DNA from: UBA1413 sp964461455
GTDB lineage: Bacteria > Bacteroidota > Bacteroidia > Bacteroidales > Prolixibacteraceae
Direction of reading: 5' to 3'
Length of the DNA: 64,000 nucleotides
Assembly: GCA_964461455.1 (NCBI GenBank)
Contig: CAYWUJ010000008.1
Span: 17,383-81,382 of the forward strand
In this document: one piece after another, positions 25,453-34,511 of the stretch
How the letters are laid out: every line of letters starts with the position of its first letter
Position numbering within the stretch: position 1 is the first letter of the stretch
Program-made: the position numbers and the translations under genes
Notes under the pieces: generated by a model
What the model was told of the DNA's origin: nothing
Database searches by the model: none
The model's input: only the letters and a program-made list of their open reading frames with translations

Positions 25453-25856
25453 TCCTGTGTGTTGGTAATATTAAGAGGCTGCTGCGCCTTTTCCTTCTGT
25501 TCACTCTCCATTTCCGTAAGTCGGTTAATCACCCTGGTGTAGATCTTCTCAAACTCCTTGGGCTTGCTGGAATAGTAAATCAGCGACTTCTCAAAAACAG
25601 AATCGGCCAGACTGTGTTTCCGGAGGATGGTATAGTAGAAATCGGATTCTGAATAAATATTCAGTTCCTTGCTCGAAAACCTTTTGGTTTGGTATACCGC
25701 TTCGGCAAGGTGCATGTCGGTCAGCACAGAAATCATCTTGTCGCGTTTCACCAGGTGGCGGGGTTTCTGTACCACTTCGTCATCACAGGCCATGGCCAGA
25801 AATGCAGTGACAACGATCAGGAAGACGGGTTTCAGCCGGAATCTGCAGATCTTCAT
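25449..25856 (-). CDS. DUF4296-family lipoprotein
   Basis: The protein has 135 residues from ATG 25856 (MKICRFRLKP). A lipobox-like segment (VVTAFLAMACDDE) points to a lipoprotein. The body matches the DUF4296 pattern: LVKRDKMISVLTDMHLAEAV, ESDFYYTILRKHSLADSVFE and SLIYYSSKPKEFEKIY. These are Bacteroidota-specific lipoproteins of unknown role. The C-terminus is Gln/Glu-rich. The longer frame to 25979 would place the signal peptide internally and is rejected. It overlaps the amidohydrolase start by 4 bp. Confidence 0.85.
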   Translation of the reverse strand: MKICRFRLKPVFLIVVTAFLAMACDDEVVQKPRHLVKRDKMISVLTDMHLAEAVYQTKRFSSKELNIYSESDFYYTILRKHSLADSVFEKSLIYYSSKPKEFEKIYTRVINRLTEMESEQKEKAQQPLNITNTQE

Positions 25857-26051
25857 TTTTCTTTTCCTGAAGGCGAAGTTTTCTTCAGCAGGTGTAAAAA
25901 TAGGAATATTTCCCTGAATTACGGCGGGGCATTCCTCGTATGCTCCGTGGCGGGGAGTTTTACTTCCGTAGGGAGTCATTCCTGCCGGCTCTGCGGCGGG
26001 GGGTGTTGTTCCCCGTAGTGAAGGACAGAGGGGGATTCTGATGGGAGAGAG

Positions 26052-27410
26052 TCAGTGGAAGAGTTTTTTGAACACCTCTTCGACGCGGGTGACCCTGATG
26101 ATTTCCAGGGGGAAAGAAGCGGGGTCGTACCCTTTATTAAAGCGGGGCACGAAAATCCTTGAGAATCCCAGGCGGGCGGCTTCGGCGATCCGTTGTTCCA
26201 GGCGGCCCACGGCTCTGACTTCCCCGGTGAGGCCCACTTCTCCGGCAAAGGCGTAGTGATGGTCGACGGCCAGGTCGAGGCTGGAGGAGAGGATGGCCAC
26301 GAGTACCGCCAGGTCGGTAGCCGGGTCGGTAATCTTCAATCCACCGGCCACATTCAGGAATACGTCACGTGAGGCCAGCCTGAATCCCGCCCTTTTTTCA
26401 AGGACGGCGAGCAGCATATTGAGGCGGCGGAGGTCAAACCCCGTCGATGACCGCTGGGGCACTCCATAGGCGGCGGTACTCACCAGCGACTGGATCTCGA
26501 TCAGAAAAGGACGCACTCCTTCAATGGTGGCCGCAATGGCCGTCCCCGATACCGGTCCGGTATCGCCTGAGATGAGGTGGTCGGAAGGGTTGGGGACTTC
26601 CACAAGACCGTTCTGGCGCATTTCAAAAATCCCCAGTTCCGAGGTAGAGCCGTACCTGTTTTTAGTTGACCGCAATACCCTGAAATAGTGCTGGTTGTCA
26701 CCCTCAAACTGGATCACCGTGTCGACGATGTGTTCCAGCACCTTGGGGCCTGCCAGGTTCCCCTCCTTGTTGATATGGCCGATCAGGATGGCGGTCATGT
26801 GGGATCTCTTGGCATACCGCAGTATGGCGGCGGTACACTCCCTGACCTGGCCTACTGATCCCGGCGAGGATTCTATTCTGTCGGTGGCCAGGGTTTGTAT
26901 GGAATCGACCACCAGAATATCCGGTTTATGCTCTTCCACCACGGCCATCATCATTTCAAGGGAGGTCTCAGAGAGAAACAGCGCTCCTTTCCCTTTCAGG
27001 TTCAGCCGGTTGGCTCTTAGTTTGATTTGCTGGAGGCTCTCTTCGCCCGAGGCATAGAGGATTTTTTTCCCTTTCATGGCGAGGGCCAGCTGGAGGACCA
27101 GGGTTGATTTTCCAATTCCCGGTTCTCCGCCCAGGAGCACCAAAGACCCCGGAACCAGTCCGCCCCCCAGTACCCTGTTGAATTCGGAGATTCCCGTGTC
27201 GATGCGTTCCTGGTGGAGATTGGAGATTTCTTCCAGGGGCAGGGGGATATGGTCACCGGTGACCACGGGCATTCCCCCTGATTTCGGTGAGGTGTCCACG
27301 ATCTCTTCGACATAGGTATTCCAGAGGTTGCAGGCAGGGCAGCGGCCTATCCATTTGGGAGATTCGGCGCCGCAATTCTGGCAGGTATAGATGGTTTTGA
27401 GCTTTGTCAT
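26052..27410 (-). CDS. radA: DNA repair protein RadA
   Basis: RadA is a RecA-like, DnaB-type helicase that drives branch migration in recombination. The 452-residue protein has the N-terminal zinc finger (Cys10, Cys13, Cys24, Cys27), Walker A GEPGIGKST (about 95-103), the RadA-specific KNRYG motif (250-254), Walker B-like DILVVDSIQT (about 164-173) and a C-terminal Lon protease-like domain (DLAVLVAILSS, VGLTGEVRAVGRLEQRIAEA). Its start overlaps the end of rfaE2 by 4 bp (27407-27410), so the two are translationally coupled. Confidence 0.96.
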   Translation of the reverse strand: MTKLKTIYTCQNCGAESPKWIGRCPACNLWNTYVEEIVDTSPKSGGMPVVTGDHIPLPLEEISNLHQERIDTGISEFNRVLGGGLVPGSLVLLGGEPGIGKSTLVLQLALAMKGKKILYASGEESLQQIKLRANRLNLKGKGALFLSETSLEMMMAVVEEHKPDILVVDSIQTLATDRIESSPGSVGQVRECTAAILRYAKRSHMTAILIGHINKEGNLAGPKVLEHIVDTVIQFEGDNQHYFRVLRSTKNRYGSTSELGIFEMRQNGLVEVPNPSDHLISGDTGPVSGTAIAATIEGVRPFLIEIQSLVSTAAYGVPQRSSTGFDLRRLNMLLAVLEKRAGFRLASRDVFLNVAGGLKITDPATDLAVLVAILSSSLDLAVDHHYAFAGEVGLTGEVRAVGRLEQRIAEAARLGFSRIFVPRFNKGYDPASFPLEIIRVTRVEEVFKKLFH

Positions 27411-27907
27411 TTTCCCTGGAGTCTGAGTTTTTCGATGAGCAGGGTGGTGGAGAACCCGGGAACCAGTTCCATGGTTTCCACGCGTCCTCCGGCAGCGATG
27501 ACGGCATCGTAGCCGGCGATAGCTTCGGGGGCGTAGTCATTTCCCTTGACCAGGAGGTCGGGGAGGAGGGTTTTGATCATTTCCAGGGGGGTGTCTTCTT
27601 CAAAGATGACGACAGCGGCCACCGGTTCCAGGGAAGCCAGCATCCAGGCCCGGGATTCCTGGCCGGTCAGTGGCCGGCCGGGCCCTTTGAGGCGCGCCAC
27701 CGAGGCGTCGGAGTTCAGGCCTACCACCAGGCGGTCACCGCGGGAGGCCGCCCTGGCCAGAACCTCGGCATGCCCCCGGTGAAGAAGGTCAAAGCATCCA
27801 TTCGTGTATACGATCTTCTCGCCGGCAGCCCTCCATCTCTTGTACACCGGGAGAAAAGCCGCAGTATCTCCGAAAATTTTCGCCTCTATCTTCCTGATAT
27901 GGTCCAT
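27407..27907 (-). CDS. rfaE2: D-glycero-beta-D-manno-heptose 1-phosphate adenylyltransferase
   Basis: The enzyme activates heptose 1-phosphate with ATP to make ADP-heptose for lipopolysaccharide core. The protein has 166 residues, the length of a stand-alone RfaE2 (the C-terminal half of the fused HldE). It has the nucleotidyltransferase motif TNGCFDLLHRGH (about 35-46) and LLVKGNDYAPE (about 113-123), followed by a typical end. The related kinase (rfaE1) is not in the window. It is coupled to radA. Confidence 0.93.
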   Translation of the reverse strand: MDHIRKIEAKIFGDTAAFLPVYKRWRAAGEKIVYTNGCFDLLHRGHAEVLARAASRGDRLVVGLNSDASVARLKGPGRPLTGQESRAWMLASLEPVAAVVIFEEDTPLEMIKTLLPDLLVKGNDYAPEAIAGYDAVIAAGGRVETMELVPGFSTTLLIEKLRLQGK

Positions 27908-27980
27908 CTTTGAACTTTTTCATAAAAATAGTTAAAAACCTTTCAAAATGGGCGCCCGGGGAGCCTTGCCCCTGATTAAA

Positions 27981-28010
27981 TTGATTTTCCGGATATTTTC
28001 GTTAATTTTG
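27981..28010 (+). promoter_or_regulatory. Bacteroidota-type promoter of the glycogen synthase-like/DUF4270/glmS operon
   Basis: TTG (27981-27983), 19 nt, then TAATTTTG (28003-28010). The start codon at 28040 follows after 29 nt. Confidence 0.65.
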
Positions 28011-28039
28011 CACTGATTTTAACTACATTGAAGAAGGTG

Positions 28040-28840
28040 ATGGAAAACAAGAGAATTCTTTATATTTCACAGGAAATCACCCCTTACTTACCCGAAAGCG
28101 AGATGTCTGAAATTTCACGTTACCTCCCTCAGGGTGTTCAGGAGAGGGGGCGGGAGATCAGGACGTTCATGCCCCGATACGGGTGTGTCAATGAGCGGAG
28201 AAACCAGTTGCACGAAGTGATCAGGTTATCAGGGATGAACCTGGTCATCAACGATACCGACCATCCGCTGATCATTAAGGTGGCATCGATCCAGTCGGCG
28301 CGCATGCAGGTTTACTTCATAGACAATGAGGATTACTTTCACCGGAAGTGCGTGATGTATGATCCGGAGAACAACTTTTTCGACGATAACGATGAGAGGG
28401 CCATATTTTTTGCCCGCGGGGTTTTGGAAACAGTCATCAAGTTGCGCTGGGCCCCCGACATCATTCACTGTCACGGATGGCTGACCTCCCTGGTCCCCCT
28501 GTATATCCGGAAATATTATCATGACGACCCTCTCTTTGCGCAATCAAAGGTGGTTTACTCCGTTTATAACGACGATTTCGCCGGCGCCCTGAACAAAAAC
28601 TTCAGGAAGAAGCTGATGCTGAAGGGAATCATGGGTAGCGATGTGAAGACGCTCGATAATCCCACCTATGTCAATCTCAGCAAATTAGCCATTTATCATT
28701 CCGATGCCGTTATTCAGGGAACGCAGGAAATCAATCCCGAGCTGGCGCAGTATATCGGCGAGTCGGGCAAAAACTTTCTGGAATACCAGGGAAAAGAAAA
28801 CTATATTGATGTTTACAATGATTTTTATGACAAAGTCTGA
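28040..28840 (+). CDS. Stand-alone N-terminal domain of a glycogen/starch synthase (GT5-like)
   Basis: The protein has 266 residues from ATG 28040, with GAAGAAGG just upstream. It opens RILYISQEITPYLPESEMSE and continues with RGREIRTFMPRYG, DIIHCHGWLTSLVPLYI and VVYSVYNDDF, which match the ADP-glucose-binding N-terminal Rossmann domain of GT5 glycogen synthase. The usual KxGG element is replaced, and the C-terminal Rossmann domain, which carries the conserved Glu that binds nucleotide-sugar, is absent. It is therefore unlikely to be a working synthase by itself. Short forms like this, followed by DUF4270 and glmS, are a recurrent Bacteroidota gene order, which suggests a conserved, possibly non-glycogen, role. 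Confidence 0.85.
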   Translation: MENKRILYISQEITPYLPESEMSEISRYLPQGVQERGREIRTFMPRYGCVNERRNQLHEVIRLSGMNLVINDTDHPLIIKVASIQSARMQVYFIDNEDYFHRKCVMYDPENNFFDDNDERAIFFARGVLETVIKLRWAPDIIHCHGWLTSLVPLYIRKYYHDDPLFAQSKVVYSVYNDDFAGALNKNFRKKLMLKGIMGSDVKTLDNPTYVNLSKLAIYHSDAVIQGTQEINPELAQYIGESGKNFLEYQGKENYIDVYNDFYDKV

Positions 28841-28871
28841 ACACTATTCCTGTTTTTCATTTTCGCGGTTT

Positions 28872-30179
28872 ATGAAGAGGATCTATCTCTTTTCTGGGGT
28901 CATCATGGCGATGGCTGCTTTCTTCCTGGTTTCCTCCTGTAATGATCCCGGAATGGCAGGCATTGAATTGCTGCCGTCAACCGATCTGATCAATACGCGC
29001 AACGTGACGGAGAAGAGCGCCATTCGTGCTTATTCCTTCAGTGATGATTCCCTTCGTACCGACGAGTCGTCGACGAGTCTGCTCGGGGTGTTCAACGATC
29101 CCGTTTTCGGGAGGACCACTTCTGACCTGGCCCTTCAGTTCCGTCTCAACTCATTTCCCGATTTCGGAAGTAATCCGGTACCCGATTCGATATTCTTATA
29201 CTTTTATTACCGGATGGTTTACGGCGATACCTCTTCGGTACAGAAGCTGGAGGTATACGAACTGGAAAACACCCTGGACCCCGACGCCAGTTTTTACCAC
29301 GATGCTGATCTTTCGGCTTTTGCCTCCCCGGTAAAGCTGGCGGAATATGATTTCAAACCGGAGGTGAAGCTCGACTCGACGTACAACGATACCGTTTACC
29401 AGCTGGTGGGCATCAGGCTCGACCAGTCGTTGGCCCAACGGCTGATATCAGCCGATTCGCTCGACCTGGTCAATAACGAAAAATTCCTCAATTTTTTCAA
29501 GGGATTATATATCAAACCGGCCAGTACCCAGGGCCAGGGAGCCATCGTTTCTCTGAGTCTGCTGGGATCTACCAACATGAGTGCCGCGGCAGTGGTCCTT
29601 TATTACCATAACAGTGAAGACACGACCAACCTGGCCCTTTACGTCACTGAATTCAGCGCCCGGGTCAACAGTTTTCATCACGATTACTCAGGTACGGCCT
29701 TCCACTCGAAGCTTAACCAGGAGGATACTTCCGACAGTCTCCTCTATATCCAGTCCACAGGAGGCATCCAGTCCAAGATTTATCTTCCCTTCCTGGAGGG
29801 GTGGAGAGACTCTTCCCGGGTGGCCATCAACAAGGCCGAGCTGATCTTCACCGTGGATACCATTGCATCCGATTTCCGGAAATTTCCCCTGCCCGACCAG
29901 CTCTTCCTGACCTATATCAGTGATGACGGAAAAGAGTACCTTCCCAAGGATTACTCTTTCCTTCCGGCTTATTACGGGGGATATCTCTATGAAGACTTCA
30001 CCTATCGTTTCAATATCACGCAGCATATGCAAAGTATCGTCGATGAGGAGACCCCCAACAAGGGGTTTTATCTGACGCCTACCAACAAAAACAGCGAGAT
30101 GCGCAGGGCGGTGCTCAAGGGAGCCACCAGTGCCAGCGGAGTGAGGATGATCATCACCTATTCCAAGTTTAACCAGTAA
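28872..30179 (+). CDS. DUF4270-family lipoprotein
   Basis: The protein has 435 residues from ATG 28872. The signal ends at LVSSCNDPGM, and the text GMAGIELLPSTDLI that follows is the usual DUF4270 opening. It is beta-rich, with repeated FNDPVFGRTTSDLALQFRL-like and VRMIITYSKFNQ-like elements, and lacks enzymatic motifs. It is a Bacteroidota-specific outer-membrane lipoprotein family of unknown role, here between the glycogen synthase-like protein (31 bp gap) and glmS (12 bp gap). The longer upstream frame overlaps the preceding gene out of frame and is rejected. Confidence 0.9.
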   Translation: MKRIYLFSGVIMAMAAFFLVSSCNDPGMAGIELLPSTDLINTRNVTEKSAIRAYSFSDDSLRTDESSTSLLGVFNDPVFGRTTSDLALQFRLNSFPDFGSNPVPDSIFLYFYYRMVYGDTSSVQKLEVYELENTLDPDASFYHDADLSAFASPVKLAEYDFKPEVKLDSTYNDTVYQLVGIRLDQSLAQRLISADSLDLVNNEKFLNFFKGLYIKPASTQGQGAIVSLSLLGSTNMSAAAVVLYYHNSEDTTNLALYVTEFSARVNSFHHDYSGTAFHSKLNQEDTSDSLLYIQSTGGIQSKIYLPFLEGWRDSSRVAINKAELIFTVDTIASDFRKFPLPDQLFLTYISDDGKEYLPKDYSFLPAYYGGYLYEDFTYRFNITQHMQSIVDEETPNKGFYLTPTNKNSEMRRAVLKGATSASGVRMIITYSKFNQ

Positions 30180-30191
30180 CAGAACAGTCCT

Positions 30192-32030
30192 ATGTGCGGT
30201 ATCGTAGGTTATATCGGGAATAAGAATGTATTTCCGTTGTTGATCAATGGTTTGAAGAGACTGGAATATCGCGGATATGATTCTGCAGGCATAGCTTTGT
30301 CGAATCATGAATTCAGGATATTCAAAAAAATGGGGAAGGTATCGGAGCTTGAGAATTTTTGTTCCGACAAGGATGTGACGGGAACCGTGGGCATTGGGCA
30401 TACCCGGTGGGCCACCCATGGGGAGCCCAATGACAGGAATGCCCACCCCCATACCTCCCAGAAAGGAAAGTTCACCCTTGTTCACAACGGGATCATCGAG
30501 AATTATGCCGAGCTGAAGAATGACCTGGTCCGCCGCGGATATTCCTTTGTCAGTGATACAGACACGGAAGTGCTTTCGAACCTGATGGAGTATTTCTATG
30601 ATTCCGGGGAAGAGATCACTGCCGAGATGGCGGTAAGGCTGGCTCTTTCCAGGGTGGTAGGAGCTTACGGGATTGCTGTTTTGGCAAAAGATGAACCTGA
30701 GATGCTGATTGCCGCCCGCAAGGGAAGTCCCCTGGTCATCGGGATTGGCCGGGGAGAGTATTTCCTGGCCTCTGATGCGGCTCCCATTGTTGAGCATACC
30801 GATCATATGGTCTACCTCAACGATTACGATGTGGCCATCATGGAAAAGGGGTCCCTGACCCTGAAGAATATCGAGAATAACCCGGTCACCCTTAAGATCC
30901 AGCAGGTCGACATATCGATCGGGGCTTTGGATAAGGGACCCTTTGAGCATTTTATGCTCAAGGAGATCTTTGAGCAGCCAGCCACCATAGAAGAGACTTT
31001 TCGCGGGAGGCTCAGGACGGGTCAGGCGGAGATTGTTCTGGGAGGATTGATGGATGTGATGCCTGAGCTGGTAAAAGCCCGGCGGATCATTATCCTTGGT
31101 TGCGGCACCTCGTGGCATGCCGCGTTGATCGGGGAGTACCTGCTCGAGGAGTATGCCCGCATTCCCGTGGAGGTGGAGTATGCCTCGGAATTCAGATACC
31201 GGCATCCGGTGATTTATCCTGGTGATGTGGTCATTGCCATCAGCCAGAGCGGCGAAACTGCCGATACCCTGGCGGCGGTAAAGATGGCCCGTGAAAATGG
31301 GGCTCTGGTGCTGGGAATCTGTAATGTGGTGGGCTCCAGTATCTCACGGGAGACGGTTGCCGGAGTTTATACCCATGCGGGCATGGAGATAGGCGTGGCT
31401 TCCACCAAAGCTTTTACGGCACAGGTGACGGTTCTGACCCTTCTGGCCCTGAAACTCGCCCATGACCGGCAGGCCATTCCGGAACCCCTCTACCAGGAAC
31501 TCATCGGGGAGCTGGCGGCCATCCCGGAAAAGGCACGCACCATCCTGAACCACCATATGAAGGTGAAAGAAGTGGCCGCGGAAATTATGCAGGCCGGTGA
31601 TGCCCTCTATCTCGGCCGGGGAATCCTCTTTCCCGTGGCTCTCGAAGGAGCCCTCAAACTCAAGGAGATCTCCTATATTCATGCAGAAGGGTATGCTGCC
31701 GGCGAGATGAAACACGGTCCCATTGCCCTGGTCGATGACAACCTTCCCGTGGTTGTGGTGGCTCCCCGTGACCACTATTATGAGAAAATCATCAGCAATA
31801 TCCAGGAGGTCAAAGCCCGGAAGGGACATATTATTGCCGTGGTGACCGAAGGAGATGCCGCGATGAAGGAGATGGCCGGTTATGTGCTGGAAATCCCTGC
31901 TTCACATCCTGCCGTTACCCCTCTCCTGTCCATCATTCCCCTGCAATTGCTGGCTTATTACATTGCGGTCATGAGAGGCTGCAATGTTGACCAGCCCAGG
32001 AACCTCGCCAAATCGGTGACCGTGGAATAA
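30192..32030 (+). CDS. glmS: Glutamine-fructose-6-phosphate aminotransferase (isomerizing)
   Basis: GlmS makes glucosamine 6-phosphate from fructose 6-phosphate and glutamine, the entry to peptidoglycan and LPS amino sugars. The 612-residue protein has the N-terminal nucleophile Cys2 (MCGIVGYIG), the glutaminase motifs GIGHTRWATHGEPN and HNGIIENY, two SIS domains (ILGCGTSWHAALIGEYLLE, and YLGRGILFPVALEGALKLKE), and the standard ending NVDQPRNLAKSVTVE. No glmS ribozyme-like leader is evident, since the gene starts only 12 bp after DUF4270. Confidence 0.97.
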   Translation: MCGIVGYIGNKNVFPLLINGLKRLEYRGYDSAGIALSNHEFRIFKKMGKVSELENFCSDKDVTGTVGIGHTRWATHGEPNDRNAHPHTSQKGKFTLVHNGIIENYAELKNDLVRRGYSFVSDTDTEVLSNLMEYFYDSGEEITAEMAVRLALSRVVGAYGIAVLAKDEPEMLIAARKGSPLVIGIGRGEYFLASDAAPIVEHTDHMVYLNDYDVAIMEKGSLTLKNIENNPVTLKIQQVDISIGALDKGPFEHFMLKEIFEQPATIEETFRGRLRTGQAEIVLGGLMDVMPELVKARRIIILGCGTSWHAALIGEYLLEEYARIPVEVEYASEFRYRHPVIYPGDVVIAISQSGETADTLAAVKMARENGALVLGICNVVGSSISRETVAGVYTHAGMEIGVASTKAFTAQVTVLTLLALKLAHDRQAIPEPLYQELIGELAAIPEKARTILNHHMKVKEVAAEIMQAGDALYLGRGILFPVALEGALKLKEISYIHAEGYAAGEMKHGPIALVDDNLPVVVVAPRDHYYEKIISNIQEVKARKGHIIAVVTEGDAAMKEMAGYVLEIPASHPAVTPLLSIIPLQLLAYYIAVMRGCNVDQPRNLAKSVTVE

Positions 32031-32068
32031 GCTGTAGTTATGACCTTTCGTGTTGAAATATTCCGGTC

Positions 32069-32641
32069 ATGATCACCTTCTCCCAGTTGGTCACTTTTTT
32101 CATGATTGCCGTCGGGTTAAGTTTCGACTCCTTCGCCGCTTCCATTTCCATGGGGGTCGTTCAAAAAAAGATACGCTTCATTCAGGCCTGCGGGGTCGCT
32201 TTTTCCCTGGCCTTCTTCCAGGCCCTTTTCCCGTTGGCGGGATGGCTGGTAGGCAGCTCCCTCCAGAGCCTCATCGAAGGGTTTGATCACTGGATTGCCT
32301 TCGGCCTTCTGGTATTTATCGGCATCAGGATGATTCTCGACGGCTTCCGTGAGAAACAGAAAGAGAAAAGTTTCGATCCCTTTGTATTCAGGGTGCTGAT
32401 CGGAGTATCGGTGGCCACCAGCATCGATGCCCTGGCGGTAGGACTCAGCTTTGGCTTTACCAATGTGCACATCATCTTTCCCCTGCTGGTCATCTTTGCC
32501 GTTACTTTCATCGTGGCCATGCTGGGACTCCTCTTTGGAAAGAATATTCCCGGTGAAAAAAGCCACAGAAGCGTCATCGTCGGAGGCATCATCCTGATCC
32601 TGATCGGGGTGAAAATCCTGGTGGAACACCTGACCGCATGA
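32069..32641 (+). CDS. mntP: Manganese efflux pump MntP family
   Basis: The 190-residue, six-helix membrane protein exports Mn2+ in characterised homologues. The two repeat halves carry the family Asp motifs: LSFDSFAASISMGV (about 18-31) and TSIDALAVGLSFGF (about 119-132). The length is as expected. It lies 38 bp after glmS. No Mn-sensing yybP-ykoY-type riboswitch can be seen in the short spacer. Confidence 0.92.
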   Translation: MITFSQLVTFFMIAVGLSFDSFAASISMGVVQKKIRFIQACGVAFSLAFFQALFPLAGWLVGSSLQSLIEGFDHWIAFGLLVFIGIRMILDGFREKQKEKSFDPFVFRVLIGVSVATSIDALAVGLSFGFTNVHIIFPLLVIFAVTFIVAMLGLLFGKNIPGEKSHRSVIVGGIILILIGVKILVEHLTA

Positions 32642-32681
32642 TTCCCCGGGGAAGTATGGCAGGAAAGTTATGGTAATGGGC

Positions 32682-32689
32682 TATTTTTG
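32682..32689 (+). promoter_or_regulatory. -7 box upstream of dusB
   Basis: TATTTTTG matches TAnnTTTG, 20 nt before the dusB start codon. Confidence 0.45.
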
Positions 32690-32709
32690 CCTTCTGAAAG
32701 CAGAAAAAA

Positions 32710-33723
32710 ATGAAGATAGGAGATATTGAACTGGGTCATCTGCCTCTTTTTCTGGCGCCCATGGAGGATGTGACGTACAAGTCATTCCGTTACATGTGCA
32801 AGAAATTCGGGGCCGATGTGATGTATACCGAATTTGTCAATTCGGATGCGTTGGTCAGGAATGTGGCCAAGACGAAGCTGAAGATGGCCTTGTTTGATTT
32901 TGACCGGCCGGTGGCCATCCAGATTTACGGCCATGATCCTGAAGCGATGGCCATAGCAGCGAAGGTGGCCGAAGAGGCGGGTCCCGATTTTATCGACATC
33001 AATTTTGGTTGTCCGATGAAGAAGATTGTCAGGCGTGGTGCCGGAGCTGCTCTTTTACAGGATTTGCCGGCGATGCAGCGTATGGCCACGGCGGTGGTCA
33101 AAGCGGTGAAACTGCCGGTGACTGCCAAAACGCGCCTGGGGTGGGACGAGCACGACAAGCCTGTGGTGGAAGCAGCCCTGCGTCTCCAGGATGCCGGTAT
33201 CAGCGCACTGGCGATCCATGGCCGCACACGCAGCCAGCTCTATAACGGACCGGCCGACTGGTCCCTTATCGGGGAGGTGAAGAACCATCCTCACATCCAT
33301 ATCCCCATTATTGGCAACGGGGATATCAAAGGACCCCAGCGTGCCCAAGAGTTGTGGCGTCAAACGGGAGTCGACGGCCTCATGATCGGCCGTCCGGCCA
33401 TCGGCCGCCCCTGGATATTCAGGGAAATAAAACACTACCTGGCCACCGGGGAGGTTCTTCCCCCTCCTTCCGTGGAAGAAGTGGTCGAAAATGTCAGGGA
33501 GCAACTTCATCTGAGCATCAGCTGGAAAGAGGACGAACGCCGGGGGATCCTGGAAATGCGTCGTCATCTGGCCAGGTATTTTCCCCACCTCCCCAATTTC
33601 AGGGAGCTGAAAATCGCCCTCCTGCAGGCCGAAGACCACCAGACGGTAAATCAACTGCTTGATAAAATCGCAGTACAATACCGTGGCATGAAAGTTGATT
33701 ATACTGATGTCACATTGAATTGA
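32710..33723 (+). CDS. dusB: tRNA-dihydrouridine synthase (DusB-like)
   Basis: This FMN enzyme reduces uridine in tRNA D-loops. The protein has 337 residues. Its opening LPLFLAPMEDVTYKSFRYMC, the catalytic Cys in FIDINFGCPMKKIVRRGAGAA (about 96-116), RLGWDEHDK (about 143-151), AIHGRTRSQLYNG and GNGDI (about 200-204) are the Dus signature. DUF1232 follows after 3 bp and is probably cotranscribed. The assignment to subgroup B is by general resemblance only. Confidence 0.93.
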   Translation: MKIGDIELGHLPLFLAPMEDVTYKSFRYMCKKFGADVMYTEFVNSDALVRNVAKTKLKMALFDFDRPVAIQIYGHDPEAMAIAAKVAEEAGPDFIDINFGCPMKKIVRRGAGAALLQDLPAMQRMATAVVKAVKLPVTAKTRLGWDEHDKPVVEAALRLQDAGISALAIHGRTRSQLYNGPADWSLIGEVKNHPHIHIPIIGNGDIKGPQRAQELWRQTGVDGLMIGRPAIGRPWIFREIKHYLATGEVLPPPSVEEVVENVREQLHLSISWKEDERRGILEMRRHLARYFPHLPNFRELKIALLQAEDHQTVNQLLDKIAVQYRGMKVDYTDVTLN

Positions 33724-33726
33724 AAG

Positions 33727-34125
33727 ATGGAAAACCACTATGCACGTAAGTACAATGAGCGTTCCCTGCTGGCGAAGATCAGAAAATTCGCCCGGAAGGC
33801 GGGACAGCAGGTGATTTATGCCGTGTTGCTGCTCTTTTATGTGATGAAGGATCCCGGGGTGGGCATGAAGACCAAGCTGACCATTGCTGCTGCTTTGGGT
33901 TATTTTATCGTGCCCACCGATGCCATTTTTGACCTGGCTCCCATATTGGGATTCACCGATGACCTGGGCGTGCTGATCTATGCCCTGGTCAGGGTCTCAT
34001 CTACCATTACCCCGGCGATAAAAGCCAGGGCCCGCGAAAAATTGCAGGAGTGGTTTAAAAGTCCCGACGAAAGGGAACTCCTGGCCCTGGAGGAGAAAAT
34101 ATCTGCCGGTAATCCGGCAGTCTGA
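33727..34125 (+). CDS. DUF1232 (YkvA-type) membrane protein
   Basis: The protein has 132 residues. The DUF1232 core is clear: MKTKLTIAAALGYFIVPTDA followed by IFDLAPILGFTDDLGVLIYA (about 53-92), a hydrophobic hairpin with conserved PxDxxxDxxPxxG(F/Y)xDD residues. A basic N-terminus and acidic C-terminus flank it. The function is unknown. It lies 3 bp after dusB. Confidence 0.9.
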   Translation: MENHYARKYNERSLLAKIRKFARKAGQQVIYAVLLLFYVMKDPGVGMKTKLTIAAALGYFIVPTDAIFDLAPILGFTDDLGVLIYALVRVSSTITPAIKARAREKLQEWFKSPDERELLALEEKISAGNPAV

Positions 34126-34167
34126 CCCTTTTGTCGCCCCGGGTACAATATTTGGAGGATCATCGAT

Positions 34168-34506
34168 ATGGGTAAAGGAATTATCAAAGGCTGCCTGGTG
34201 TTTATGTTGCTGTTGCCGGCGTTGCTTCCCCAGGGTGTGCATGCCCAGGTCAGGGTAGCCGAGAAACCTGTGCCTCCCCGTGAATTGATGAAAATTCCGC
34301 AAAAACCCGGCGACGGTTATCATCTTCTTCCCGGAAGGTGGGTATGGCATCGCCCTGCAAAGATGTATGCCTGGCTGACTCCCGTATGGGTGGAACCCCC
34401 GAAGGGAAAGGTGTGGGCCCCCGGTTACTGGAAGGAAGTCCGCAAAGGATGGGTGTGGGTTCCCGGAAAATGGGAGAATAAAAAGCGCTTCTGGAACAGG
34501 TTCTGA
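34168..34506 (+). CDS. Secreted WxxGxW-repeat (YXWGXW-like) small protein
   Basis: The protein has 112 residues with a signal peptide ending near VHAQ. The mature region repeats a Trp/Gly/Pro pattern: LLPGRWVWHRP, KVWAPGYWKE and WVWVPGKWENK. Small periplasmic or surface proteins with such repeats are common, and their role is not known. It is basic and has no Cys. Its stop is 5 bp from the stop of the convergent gldA gene. Confidence 0.8.
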   Translation: MGKGIIKGCLVFMLLLPALLPQGVHAQVRVAEKPVPPRELMKIPQKPGDGYHLLPGRWVWHRPAKMYAWLTPVWVEPPKGKVWAPGYWKEVRKGWVWVPGKWENKKRFWNRF

Positions 34507-34511
34507 TGAGT

